Both the position numbers and the translations under genes were made by a program. DNA of 64,000 bases, from NCBI GenBank assembly GCA_002794735.1, contig NBAZ01000007.1, positions 248,001 through 312,000 of the forward strand, in the 5' to 3' direction. The stretch is from Pyrrhoderma lamaoense (lineage: Eukaryota; Basidiomycota; Agaricomycetes; Hymenochaetales; Hymenochaetaceae). Positions 25,120 to 36,729 of this stretch are shown here, in pieces; positions within the stretch are counted from its first letter, which is position 1, and every line of letters begins with the position of its first letter. Under the pieces are notes generated by a model. The model did no database searches. It had not been told where the DNA came from and worked only from the letters and a program-made list of their open reading frames with translations.

Positions 25120-25912
25120 TCAATTCTCGACATCCTCTTGTTCTTCTTCATTCCCATTCTCTCCGGTATGTACCTCACCCGAGCTCTCGTCATTCTCTCC
25201 GGATTTTTCAGCGGTATTGTCGGCGTTCTTACTACCCAAGACAGTAGCATTGATACTGTACGTAATAAGCAACCGTATAAGTGAACTTATATTAGCACAG
25301 TGCTTTGAAACATGATCGAGTCGCAACAACGGAGAGAATAAAGTGATAAAATTTTACATACGAGATCATGACTTGCACTTTCTCTCCCGTTTCACCATCT
25401 GGGTTAGGTAACTCAATAGTCACCCGTTTGCTTCCCTTCCATCCATAGCTACCTGTACTGAAAATAGCTGGTAAAAGAGTCGTACTACCGATCGCTCCCG
25501 GATCTGCTACCGTTACTGGTATAGTACCATCTTTCTCGGGTTGGTCCTCAAGTGCTGGAGCTGGTGTATGCGTAAAGTTGGCGTGAAGTGGGAGTGCTTT
25601 GGCTTTAAATTGGGTAGATGTAAGAGATGCCTTCGTGCAGTTGATAATTTTTTTGAAGTATCATCACAGCAGATATAGAGGCAATCGTAACTAGATATGA
25701 GTTCCGAAAACTACAGAAAAATCACTCGTAGGCCAACCTTTATTTTCGAACCTCCTTTGATAGCTTTCGGAGGCTTAATAGCTTCGGTCTTTGCTGCTTT
25801 GGAAGAACGAGCTTCTTTTGCTTCAACATCGGGTGCACTTCGCTTCTTCCCTGATTTAAAAGATGCATTAATATAGATCTCCTTGAAACAAATGCTTCTA
25901 CAAACCAGCCAT
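25120..25912 (-). CDS. Small protein of unknown function
   Basis: Function unknown; I do not recognise a named domain. Four exons join in phase: 25906-25912 (7 nt, ATGGCTG), 25738-25850, 25362-25630, 25120-25255, giving 174 residues. The N-terminus is basic with Lys/Ala/Ser (AGKKRSAPDVEAKEARSSKA), suggesting nuclear localisation. The middle is a predicted all-beta segment with FKAKALPLHANFTHTPA, SFSTGSYGWKGSKR-like text (here IFSTGSYGWKGSKRVTIEL) and VQVMISINATVLGSK after splicing. The tail is acidic (GENGNEEEQEDVEN). The precise phase agreement across three introns is good evidence that it is a real gene. Acceptor quality is modest (AAG) at exon 3. My impression that homologues occur in other basidiomycetes needs a protein search. 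Confidence 0.75.
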
Positions 25913-28900
25913 CAGTGTGAATGTAATAGTAGAACAGATTTCCGCAACCCAATCAAAGACTTGAACTTTCTATAACTTGTCGGAGTTCGTCAGAGTCAGA
26001 GACAAGCCACGCGTAAGCTCATTTGTAGTTAAACTCCACTCGCTAGTTGTAACAAAAATATATATGGTAGTTCTACTTGACGACCGCGCCACTTCAAAGC
26101 ACGAGGCAGAAGACACATAACAACTTTAAACAATGTCTTACTAAGCACATTAATCTACTCCCCACTCAATGATCTAGGTATGATGACGAACAAAAGCAAG
26201 TCGTTCTGCAAGTTTTTTGTATTTCAAAGGCGATAGTCTGATTATTAATTCTCACATGCTTGAAAACAGCATGGTGCATTGATCAAGTTAATTATTACTA
26301 TAATCCAAAATATGTTCCCTTGGCAGATCTCGAGGGCCGTTTTCTGTATTATTTCTGGACACACATCGGGCAAAAACCATCGATTTGAGGGCCTACAATA
26401 AATAATAGTAAGTCTCAACCAATGTCTGCTACTCTGTACCTGGATGATCGTTACTTACTATATTGCTCTGGATACTGTCGGCTTGACGGCAAGATGATTA
26501 CTTAACTCAAACAACAAGGACATTTTGTGAGTAATACTTACTATTGCCAGCATGTTTGACGACACTGAGGTGGAAGGCAATCCAGAGGATGGGTAGAGCT
26601 AAACTTGCATCTGGGGTTGACACAGGTTACCTAATAATAAGATGAGATGGGTACCCCAACCGGAGATCTCTATTACTCATACCATTTCATCTGGCTGTAG
26701 GAGCATAGATAAGTAAGTATAAATTAGAGTTGAATTAGAGTCATATGAGCCTTACCAAAGCCAGTGAATGTCCGCATCTTCTGTAGTAGTTGGTAACTCT
26801 AGTTTCAAGATAAGTTTGGTATACACGTATCAATAGTCGAAATACAAGGACGAAGAATACCTCCTCCAGCAACACATATTGTGGTATACAGTAAACAGAT
26901 AAAAGAGTTATTAAAAGGTGGTTGTTCGTATAATCTAGGAGTAAGTCTATCCTTTTATACTTAAGCATGTGGCTGAACAATATACCAAAATCCGAGGAAG
27001 AAATCATTCAAGAGCTTCTTTGAAACGAGACATGTGTATTCTTGTGCGGCGACTTCAGCGATTTTGATTCTATCATAAAATTATAAATTTTACAACATAC
27101 AGAATCGATAGAAGAAGAGCTCGATATGCACTTCTTGGATGAGCGTAACAGCCTTGGCTTCTAAACTCAGAGACATCAACTCTGATTTATACTTAGTGAG
27201 CACTTTTATGGTTATGAGACGCAACTAAGGATGGGCCGAGCTTGAAAGACGAATAAAAAATACAATGTGATAGCAAGTAATATGCAATTTTCATCCATCA
27301 GCGCTTTCATGACCGCAGTAAACAGCGCATAAGGTATCAAATTGATTGTTGGGGGCGTCTGCATATTTCACTTCCCGAACTGAGGCCTATCCGAGCTGGT
27401 AGCCCAGTATCGTGATTTCGAATAACTTAAATATTTATATCCTAAATCATGTTTCTATTAGGGTTATGATCCGAGTTCAATAGGGTGTGATGTCAAATCA
27501 ATATTTTTGAGAGAGGTCTGTCATTCAGAGGATTACAAGAATTAAGGGTAGAAGAAATAAGATATCAAATTTAGTTCAGAAATGTTATTCACAAGGATGT
27601 TGATGATCGTGAGAATTTATTTCATGAAACTGCTGACAACTTGTAGCACGCGGGCCCACGAAAACTTTATTGTTCTACATCCTGTCTTTACTATAAATTT
27701 CCAACACAGACTTTGAATGCCTAAGAAAACCAAGAATTTCGTTGATACGAACGTGAGTCATTTTAATAACGGAATATCTTATGTGTTGTAAATATCACAA
27801 TGATAGAATGCTGCACTTCTGCTAGCAGAATCTATCACAGAGGAACACGAGAAAGCAGCACAAAAGAGCAAGCAGTACTAAAGGTGAGCGTTTGTTCATA
27901 AAAAATCGTGGAGCTTTCTCATAGTGAAGGGACATTGTCACTCGTCAAACTACTAAGTCTCGCCATGAGTCTCAGTCCGCAAGTGCAAGGAAGTCTTCCT
28001 CATCTTCGGGCAGCTCAAAATTAGTGAACAATATTCTATTTCAGATAAAACAACAGAGCTAAATATCCTGAATATAGACAAAGGCGAAAGAGATCATACG
28101 AGCTCGCTCCTCAAAAGAGAAGAAGCAGAAATTTGAAGCTCGCAAGTCAGCCAATAGACCTCGGAACATTTCTGAATCGGGAGCGTATACTCAGAAGAAG
28201 GGTGTTTCCTTCGCGTGATGTATCATTATACAACCGAATCATTCCAGGATGAGTAAAGCGGATAGGACACATTGATTTGTATCAAGACAAGTCTTGCTTG
28301 ATAATGACGTGCCATGTGTACTCAGGAGTTTCATAGCCGCACTGTCTCTGGCGGAGATTGGTTCCACAGATAGCAGACCTAACGGGCTTCGGAGAAGACC
28401 ATTCTTCTTTTCGGAGTGTTGAGACTTCCGTTATATGAGCTGTGTTTTTTATCCTCAATCAAAATTCATCAAGCACTAAGATTTATGTGATGAGATACTA
28501 CTGGGGCACTGTTGCCGTTCCGTGTCAACTGAGGGTGGACAAACTTTTAAATTGATATCTAATCTCAATTGACTCAGAAGATTACTTCACAATTTGTAAT
28601 ACATGTATCTGGTTCTATATTTGTGCATTTATCTCTCCATCAGTCAATTATCTTATAGTCTATCTTATACTACAAAGCCATTATGTCACATTCTTGGATA
28701 GCTTCTTGAATTCTTAAAATATGTCTTTCTCGGCGCAATAATAATGCAGCATGATTATCAGAGGTTCAGTCCATGCCTTGATGTTGCCCTATTCCTTACA
28801 CTGACTGTAATTCAGTGATCCCAATTAGGATCCCTAATATGGGGATAGGTAAGTCTAGGAATTCTACTTTAGCATATCATGTAGATCCTCAGGCTTCTTC

Positions 28901-29935
28901 ACATAGAAGTTCACGTAAGTTACAAAAAATATAGGCTATCCTATAAATTTTATTTGTCGTAGCGTAATCATAGTACAATTTCATGTGTGGTCCGTATCGG
29001 AATCAATCAAATGACTTGATCACCGAATGCTGATCAATTTCGTGTGTAATTGATGTATTTAGACAGCTTTTACTATTGTGAACTTGAGTATATCAAATTT
29101 ATCCGATACAAACAATCTCTTCTCATGAGTTAGAGAGATACACCAGACTATATCAAAGGTGGGTCATCTAGAATTGGACGGCAATCGAGGGATGGGAGAC
29201 AAGCGACGTCCTCCGGACAAGTCGCAGGATGCGTATATGTATAATCAACTTCTAAATCGCAGTGTTGCATGCTATGCAGCCAGGCTCATCTTTGAAAGCT
29301 GTAATAAATTTAAAAAGGTATCTCTGGTTTTCATGCTAATTATACTGGCAGTAATAATGGGTAGGGAGCATTTTTAAGGAACCTCCGATCCCTATAGTTT
29401 GTTCGTGATATACAAATACTTCTCATATCACATCTCGCATCTTGCGACACATCACTGATCCTATCTAGACCAGATTGATGACTCTCAATTATAAATAGCA
29501 AGGTTATAAATCTGAGAATCGTCATAGCTAGATCTAGATGGGAAGCTTAGTAGGGGCGTTGGGCTCCCATCAAGCTAGAAGTGAGTTCTATGGTATCTCC
29601 AGCTAGCCATAATCCCTGGTGTGTATACGATTGCCTAGTCGGGAACGAAGAGTACATATATAGCTTTTAGTCAGGAGGCGGCGTCCGGTAATTGTTCATA
29701 GATTTTACAGAGAATTATCCACGCTACATTAGATACAGGAAAAAGCTTGGTCATACCAAGCACGCTTGATAATAAATAAGTCCAACGATACTACGATAGA
29801 GATTCATAACACTACCATAGACTTTAAATTTAGCGAACTGCAGCTGTTACGTAATAACATACCACTAACGACTTATTTCTTGAGATCTAAACTCTAAGCT
29901 GATACTCAAATACCTTTGATCAAAACCTCATTCTA
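25913..29935. other. Four-kilobase gene-poor interval
   Basis: AT-rich sequence with only short open frames. Apart from the weak small-gene candidate at 27717-28220, nothing on either strand has a recognisable domain or consistent splice structure. No terminal inverted repeats or transposon motifs were seen. The last part should hold the promoter of the F-box gene. Confidence 0.4.
27717..28220 (+). other. Possible small Lys/Ser/Arg-rich multi-exon gene (uncertain)
   Basis: An ATG at 27717 opens MPKKTKNFVDTN followed at 27753 by a strong GTGAGT donor. Downstream pieces with splice-like borders are rich in Lys, Arg and Ser, for example SRHESQSASARKSSSSSGSSK (about 27957-28016) and RARSSKEKKQKFEARKSANR, ending KKGVSFA with TGA at 28218-28220. 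However, I could not join all pieces in one phase, and the last piece is also open in a second frame for about 58 codons. It may be a real short basic nuclear-type protein, a pseudogene, or chance. Confidence 0.25.
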
Positions 29936-31777
29936 ATGTCAATCTCTATTCAAGATCACCCAGTGATGGAAACTAGAGAGGTAGAAAAGCTCCTAAATGC
30001 ACAATGCATCAGTACAGACAACCATATAGGTCCAATACAACCACTGACTTTTGATCGAGTCAATGAAGGTCAAAATATCACCTCATCTTTTCCATGGTTT
30101 CAGCTTCCTATAGAGCTACTCACGCATGTCGTCTCAAATCTTACGACCGAGGACCTTGCGACTCTTTCTCTCATCGACCGTAACTGTCGCCAGCTTGCTC
30201 GCTCAGTGCAATTTGCAACTATCAGATTTTCATTTAGCACCAATTCCATTCAGTTACTACAACATCTCTGTAAAGAAGGTATCTACCGGTTCACAGGGAG
30301 TAATGATAACGAGGGCGACAACATGAGCCAATTCTTTATTGGCCAATGTGTGCGACGATTCACTATTGCATGTGATCGTAGACACGTCGAACACTTAATG
30401 GACTCAGTTTATGGCACTGTAGATAATGCTTCCGGGCTAGCTGAGCTATGGAAACTATATCGTACATGCATATGTTCAATTGAACAATGTATCATTACTG
30501 CGTTACCAAACTTGGAGCTCTTTCGCTATGTTGACATGGTTCCATTACCTTGGACCGTCCTTCTAGCGTTATCGCAAAGAAGGGTGAAGCACATCCTCTT
30601 GGATTACTTTGATATTGGTCTCGGCTACAAAGGAGAGGAGATTCCTGGTATGCTATGGCAAACCGTTGACTGGTCAAGTGTTGAAACCCTGCGTATCAAC
30701 TTCTCTCGCGATCTCGATAACAAGGTTGTGACTATAAAAATCGGACAGCACTTGCTCAAATCCATATCTCGCACCTGCAGGACACTAGTTGTTGAAGGTT
30801 CACATATAGGGCTAGCCGAAGCGGGTACTTTGAAGGAGCTATCTTGGCCTCGCCTTCGTCGACTTGGACTGACACAAAGTGCAAGCAATAGAATTCCCTG
30901 TGTAAATTATATTTTTGCCGCAGGTGCACCATCAGTACCTTCTATACACTCTCTGTGGGTTGGCTGGATCGATGATCCCATACTACTGAACTTCGGACAT
31001 ATTCCCTCTCTTAGAAAAGTAATCGTTGAAGACATGAGCATGGTTACGCGTGATGCACATCTTGGATTCCTTTCCTCTAACCCTCAACTCACGTCCCTCT
31101 CATTTACATTTCCGATAAAGGGGGTCACAATTAGAGAGACTCTCTTACCTCTACTAATTACCGCACGCTTTACATCACTGAGTGTGCTACGTCTAACCTC
31201 CGCCTCAACTCGCTTCTCACGACGAGCTCTCTCAGCAATTGGGCTAATTACAAGCTTGGAAAAACTCTGGATTTCTGCTGGTTCACAAACAGGCTGGCGA
31301 TATGACTGGTTTATAGATCATGGTTTGGTTCAGAAAGCGCTTCGTAACTTGAGGAATCTGCACGATCTTGCATTCACGAGGGAGTCCTATCATTGTGAAG
31401 ACTATCGAAATCACGCAGATGAGCAGGTATCAAAAGCTTACTACTCAACCCCGATTCTGCCACCCGGGGTTTCTGAAGACTCATTTTTGTCGAGAGAGGA
31501 TCTGCATGTTCTGAATACTTTTGATACGTATACATTTATGAGGCGGGCTACGTTTGTTTGGGAGAAATGGCACAAAAAGAGAATGCTTGGAATTGCCACA
31601 GAATATGTGAACTTGTTCCAGAGCTTGAATTTTCTGTATCTAGGTGAGTATCCAATGGCCACTGTAAAGGAGAGAGAAGGGGACAAACTGGTAAGAAGGG
31701 TCATCCCTCTGTCCGAGGAACGGGATTGCTGTCTAGACCTACTGGACTCAAAATGGGGTTACTTACAATATACATAG
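29936..31777 (+). CDS. F-box protein with long leucine-rich C-terminal region
   Basis: Probable substrate receptor of an SCF (Skp1-cullin-F-box) ubiquitin ligase. Single exon, 613 residues, ATG at 29936. The F-box lies at about residues 55-97: LPIELLTHVVSNLTTEDLAT then LSLIDRNCRQLARS and VQFATIRFSF, the usual F-box hydrophobic pattern. The rest is a leucine/isoleucine-rich sheet-and-helix region with degenerate LRR-like spacing (LSVLRLTSAS, LEKLWISAG, LRNLHDLAF) typical of the large, fast-evolving basidiomycete F-box families. The lack of introns in an intron-rich genome also fits that family. The target cannot be predicted from sequence. Confidence 0.85.
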   Translation: MSISIQDHPVMETREVEKLLNAQCISTDNHIGPIQPLTFDRVNEGQNITSSFPWFQLPIELLTHVVSNLTTEDLATLSLIDRNCRQLARSVQFATIRFSFSTNSIQLLQHLCKEGIYRFTGSNDNEGDNMSQFFIGQCVRRFTIACDRRHVEHLMDSVYGTVDNASGLAELWKLYRTCICSIEQCIITALPNLELFRYVDMVPLPWTVLLALSQRRVKHILLDYFDIGLGYKGEEIPGMLWQTVDWSSVETLRINFSRDLDNKVVTIKIGQHLLKSISRTCRTLVVEGSHIGLAEAGTLKELSWPRLRRLGLTQSASNRIPCVNYIFAAGAPSVPSIHSLWVGWIDDPILLNFGHIPSLRKVIVEDMSMVTRDAHLGFLSSNPQLTSLSFTFPIKGVTIRETLLPLLITARFTSLSVLRLTSASTRFSRRALSAIGLITSLEKLWISAGSQTGWRYDWFIDHGLVQKALRNLRNLHDLAFTRESYHCEDYRNHADEQVSKAYYSTPILPPGVSEDSFLSREDLHVLNTFDTYTFMRRATFVWEKWHKKRMLGIATEYVNLFQSLNFLYLGEYPMATVKEREGDKLVRRVIPLSEERDCCLDLLDSKWGYLQYT

Positions 31778-31979
31778 GATAGTGTTTCCTAGTAGTTATT
31801 GATCACAATGCAAGTATTATCGATTATACTTTGTTATACATTGTAAGAATGAGTCTAGTGTATCAATATTGGAGTTGTGAGACGCATCGCAGATCCTCCT
31901 AAAAAGGTATATATATCCTTTCTTATAGTTAATAGTAAACAATACAGATGGTGGTATTTCTCTTCTATTACCTTGAATC

Positions 31980-33578
31980 ATGTCTGTTGAGGCTACACCT
32001 TTACCGTCTTTAGAACCACTTGTGAGGTCTAGCACGAAAAGAACCCACGCAATATTTGCATCTTACTCAGATCTGCCGAAGGAGGACGAAAAAAGGTGCC
32101 TTTTAAGTCTCGACTGAATACTCAACCCCACTAAACTAAGCCATTGACAGTACCAAGCTACGCCTCAGTGTAAAAATAAATGACGAATACAAGGAATATA
32201 GACAACTTCCAGCTGCTCTTATGGCCCAGCAGGGTCCCGTTGGTCCAGCGAGACCGAAACAAGAAAGGAAGATGATAGAAGCTGGACGTACGTTTCTAAA
32301 CTTGGTTATGATGTTCATAGCTCTGATACAAAATTCCACTTTGCTGCATGATTAGCATCCTCGGATGCATCTAAAATAATTGCCAAAATTGATCCATCAC
32401 CACAAGCTCAGCCATCAACCTTGGCTTCGCATAGTACACTTTCACAAGCCCTTCAGTTACACAAGACGACACGAGCAATCAAGCCAACTTATCACCCACA
32501 GTGGAAGCTCATGCGTGTTATCTCCGGGCACTTAGGCTGGGTTCGCTCTGTAGCCGTAGAACCTGGAAATAAGTGGTTCGTGACTGGTGCAGGAGACCGA
32601 GTAATCAAAGTTTGGGATCTGGCTTCTGGAGAGTTGAAGCTGAGCTTGACAGGTCATATCTCAACGGTTCGAGGTTTAGCTGTATCACCGAGACATCCAT
32701 ACTTGTTTTCTTGTGGAGAGGATAAGGTATGTAGGCACATTCAACTCAGCTGAGACCCATTCGGACTAATAGTTGCGTAGATGGTGAAATGCTGGGACTT
32801 GGAAGTCAACAAGGTTATCCGTCACTATCACGGTCATCTCTCCGGAGTTTACTCCCTTAGTCTCCACCCTACCCTTGATGTACTAGTAACCGCAGGTCGC
32901 GATGCATCTGCACGAGTTTGGGATATGAGAACAAAGGCTGCTATACACGTCCTTACTGGTCATACTGCGACGGTAGCTGACGTGAAGTGCCAAGAAAGTG
33001 ATCCTCAAGTAATAACAGGTAGTATGGATACTACTGTGCGCTTGTGGGATCTCGCCGCAGGAAAAACAATGGTTACTCTCACTCATCATAAGAAAAGTGT
33101 ACGTGCTCTTGCTGTACACCCAACTGAGTATACGTTTGCGAGTGCATCTGCGGGAGGAAACAATATCAAAAAGTGGAAATGTCCCGAGGGTACCTTTGTA
33201 TTCAACTTTTCTGGGCACAATGCGATTATAAACACATTATCTGTCAATGCTGAGGGTGTTATGTTTTCTGGAGGTAAGAAACCCGCGTTTCCTGAAAGTT
33301 CAATAGTTTACTCATTATTCGTTGAAGGTGACAATGGTTCCATCACCATGTGGGATTACAATAGTGGTACGGCATTCCAAAATCTAGACGATATCCCACA
33401 ACCGGGATCCCTCGAAGCTGAAGCAGGTGTCTTCTGCTCAACCTTTGATATGACTGGTACCCGACTAATCACTGGATGTGCCGATAAAACTATCAAGGTA
33501 CGTTTAGTGGTGGTAATAATTGAAGTTCTCTGAATTAACCCCAATTCTAAACTCAAGATCTATGCCGAACAATCTTGA
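31980..33578 (+). CDS. PRP46: Pre-mRNA splicing factor Prp46 / PLRG1 (WD40)
   Basis: WD40 component of the Prp19/NTC complex needed for spliceosome activation. Six exons (31980-32095, 32151-32287, 32356-32726, 32781-33273, 33328-33497, 33558-33578) join in phase to 435 residues, the expected size. The N-terminal motif [19 protein letters not shown] and the linker [20 protein letters not shown] are family hallmarks. About seven WD repeats follow: [96 protein letters not shown], and [12 protein letters not shown]. Intron 4 (33274-33327) is 54 bp and stop-free, so readthrough is possible, but removal restores SGGDNGS. The gene is complete and ends IYAEQS. Confidence 0.94.
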
Positions 33579-33865
33579 TATCTCCTTTCATGATTTCGCT
33601 ATATCCCTATGTACTTGTACTGTACTTTAGGTAATTGTCAAACTGCTTCATTAGCATACACCTGAAACTTCAGTTGATTACAAAATTTAAAAAGAACGAT
33701 AGAAAACAGGCACCGCCCTGCAATGTGAAATGTAAACGCAATAATACAAAATGTGAAGAAAAGCAGGAAATCAGAAAGCCATAAGAGAGTAGTGGGTAAG
33801 TAGGAGTGGTACTAAAATTCCAGTATTAATCTGAGCGAGAAATAATATACTATGAGAAACTGAGC

Positions 33866-35166
33866 TTAAGAGAATTTCCACCTGTGGTTGCAATTGACAC
33901 AACTAAAACAAACAAAGTAAGTCATTTGATACAGCAAATCAATCCGAAAAAACCACATACGTGACAAATGTCTAGAGTATCCCGCCAATTCGAAGATGAT
34001 GGAATATTACGTTAAAACAGATATTGAGATGAGTTCATAAAGGACATACGGTCATTGGTTCATCAGCACTCCTCGTTTGTGCTTGACGATATCGGGTCTT
34101 TCTTTGTTTGCACTTGCCACATTGGAATGCATCCGTCTCCGCTTGCTGTTCTTCAGCACCCAGAGAGTTATGGAAGTTCTGCTCTTCTATGGCTTGATCA
34201 GCTTTCTTCCGTTCCTCCGAAGCCATTTCCTTGATGAATATAAGAAAAGTGAGATTAGATCAAAAAGACTACTAGAGATGAGAGAGATGCGGACCTGGCT
34301 GGTCATCTTGCAAAGTCTTTCGACCTTGAGCTCGCCACTGGTGACGTTCTCCCGCAGTCCAGGGTTGCTCTTATCCTTTAGGTTCAAGAAAAGAGAACGG
34401 ATCTTTCCCTTGTATTCTTTGCCCATATCGCCATTGTGATCCTCCAGCACAATTTTCTCTATAGCAGTAGCTCGCTTGAGTAGTAAATCGGATGCTTGTG
34501 ATGTAACAGGCCGTTCATCAGATTGGTCATTTCCGAGACATTAATTGAGATGAAACTCACGAGCAGTAGACTCTGTGCATAATGAATCATAGATCAACTC
34601 GATACACTTATCACGGGTCTTATCACGAGTAACACTGATAACAATGCCATCCGTCTTTGAGGTTCGGATGGTCCCAGTAGGGGTGATGGGCGTGACATTC
34701 GTTGCTATTAAGTTATATCAAAGATCAAAAGTTGAGTCAACATTTGTGAAAATAATGAAAACGCACGAGTAGGCTTAGGTGTATGTTGCTTCGACCTGTC
34801 AACTTCATTCTTCCATTTCTTGACAAGTTCCTTCGCCGAATCCGAAATATCTTTAGTTGAATTCGATCTCAGCTTCCCAACCGCTAACCCAATCTTGCTT
34901 TCCTACGGTTGCGTGTGTTATTAGAAGGCTACAGATAAGAAGCGGCAACGATCAAGAGAAAGCTTACTCTGAGAACAGATTCAGTTACAATCACATTCTT
35001 TAGGACTTTCAGTATATCAAGTATTTGCTGGATAAATTATGACGATAGTCTAGGTCAGATAAACAAACTGAAATGTAACATGCTGGGGTGAACGTACCTC
35101 AGGTGTACCTCCTTTTTGGAGATCTTTGGCCAATTTTTTCAACTCCGTGACGTCTGTTACGGTCAT
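33866..35166 (-). CDS. DST1: Transcription elongation factor TFIIS
   Basis: Stimulates RNA cleavage by backtracked RNA polymerase II. Eight exons (35098-35166, 34968-35027, 34767-34902, 34561-34704, 34295-34494, 34050-34229, 33961-33971, 33866-33902) join in phase to 278 residues. Domain I (about 1-85, LKKLAKDLQ, TKDISDSAKELVKKWK), domain II (RDKCIELIYDSL, EYKGKIRSLFLNLKDKSNPG, LCKMTSQEMASEERKK) and the C-terminal zinc ribbon (FQCGKCKQRKTRYRQAQTRS then DEPMTTFVTCVNCNHRWKFS) are all present, including the acidic DE pair that enters the polymerase funnel. An 11-nt exon supplies TFVT and would be missed easily. Convergent with PRP46, 287 bp apart. Confidence 0.95.
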
Positions 35167-35703
35167 AGTCCCACACTAGCTCTCAAATCTGTCTCAAACG
35201 AGAAACACGAAACTTGAAGTACTCTAGAACTATGTAGCTACTTGTACAGTGTACGAGTTTTAAATGTTTGCAGTCCTTTCAAGTCTATCGCGAACCGCAC
35301 ACAACGTGGAAGTTGCTTGTAAAGCCGTGAGAAATCGTATAACAGCCAAAAATCTCTTAATGTGGCAACAAATATGTTGTTTGAAAGCAACTACTCCATG
35401 TTTTTCATTCAACAAGATTCAAGTACTAGAGCATCTCATATTATAGATTACTATAAAAACATTTAAACACTCTTGTTTTGGAGGACAAGATCATCCCAAA
35501 CTGTGGTTTTTCATAAAAGTGATTGTAGTGGCATTCTTCGTAATTTGTACCGGTAATGATTTCCGTCAAAGGACATCGGCGTTGAATATCTTTCGAAGTA
35601 GGTTGTTGGTGGTGATAGGGAATATGGAAGAAGTACAGAAAATAGACAGAAGTAATAAAGGATAAAAAAGAGAATAGTAGAGATATATATGACCGCGCTT
35701 AGA
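35167..35703. promoter_or_regulatory. TFIIS upstream region / SUMO 3' region
   Basis: No supported gene. Both neighbours are on the minus strand, so this 537-bp interval must hold the SUMO 3' end and the TFIIS promoter. An ORF at 35511-35789 overlaps the last SUMO exons in another frame and is not credible. Confidence 0.45.
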
Positions 35704-36285
35704 TCATGCGTGACCTCCGACCTCTGATGAAAACAACTCATTAGCCACACGGATATAACAATAGCAAAAGAACACGTACGCTCAACCATGACATCAATGG
35801 TATCTATTTGGTTGATGTTGACAACTTAGACTATGAACATACTAATAAAGCATCTGAAATCATACCGTTTTCCTCCATATCAAGGCTGGCAGGAGTGTCA
35901 TCCTCGTTGATACGGTCCCCATCATACAAGAATCTATCACGATTCAACCGTGCGCACATTAAGAAAGGATGGTATTACACAGGCTCAGTAAGATGGACGT
36001 ACCGTATGGTGCTAACTTCCTTCCCAATTTTGTGTGCATATGCCGTCTGTAACTTACTGAGTTTCGTACTCCTCTTGATCTTAAAGAATACTTCCTCCCT
36101 TGTGCGGAAAGGACCTAAATGTGGTAAAAGGTGTGTAAATGCGCGTTTTGTCGCGTTTTTAGTGTCTACTTGAAGCTTGACTACTCTACCTTGATATTGA
36201 TCGGAGCATTAGGATCCTCCGTCTTTGGTGCGATATCACCTTCCTGTTGCTCTTGAGGAGGAGCACGCGAATCTTCTTCAGACAT
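35704..36285 (-). CDS. SMT3: Small ubiquitin-like modifier SUMO (apparent one-base frameshift)
   Basis: SUMO is conjugated to lysines of nuclear proteins after maturation at a Gly-Gly end. Exons are 36190-36285, 36003-36114, 35866-35933, 35780-35803 and 35704-35723. The reading gives MSEEDSRAPPQ...KTEDPNAPINIK, then VLSAQG, EVFFKIKRSTKLSKLQTAYA, FLYDGDRINEDDTPASLDME, and DTIDVMVEQVGGHA. This is the full SUMO fold with the GG cleavage site and a two-residue tail. Exon 2 is 112 nt where 113 are needed: VLSAQG and EVFFKIK lie in different frames, separated at 36094-36100 (a CCTCCCT stretch on the plus strand). A splice acceptor inside this stretch could keep frame but would delete strand beta-1/beta-2 residues. 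With the base restored the protein would be about 106 residues. As SUMO is normally essential and single-copy, a sequence error is more likely than a pseudogene. Confidence 0.9.
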
Positions 36286-36729
36286 TTTAATTAGTCTCTT
36301 GACTAGTTTTATCGGAACACTTGGATGTGGAAGTAACTTAGGGTAAACAGTGCGTAGTTAGGAATAGAAGGCTCGTGTTGTGATTATGTAATCATCACCA
36401 TAAACACACAATATATTAAAAGTGACTAATACGAACTATCCTCCTCCACAAGACTTGACAAGTACATGTATGACAAGGAGCAATGACCGCCCCATAGGGT
36501 CCTGAGTAATTTGCCTTCTAGTTATGTATCCACAAGGAAGGCTGGAGGTCGTCGTAGTCTATTACTGTAATTGGGACACCTAGGTCATGTTGAGACAAAA
36601 ATAAGTCTCTAACGTCATAGGACACCCCATTGACCCCTCTCTAATACTGCGGGGAGTAAATACTAACGCTATTCAAGCAAACTCATATTCTCTTTCCCCA
36701 ACACCACTAGACTCAAGTATTCTGCTATA
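36286..36729. promoter_or_regulatory. Divergent promoter between SUMO and the PLD-like gene
   Basis: 444 bp between two outward-facing start codons and therefore a shared promoter region. No TATA-like element stands out as decisive; a CA/AC-rich patch lies before the PLD-like ATG. Confidence 0.5.
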
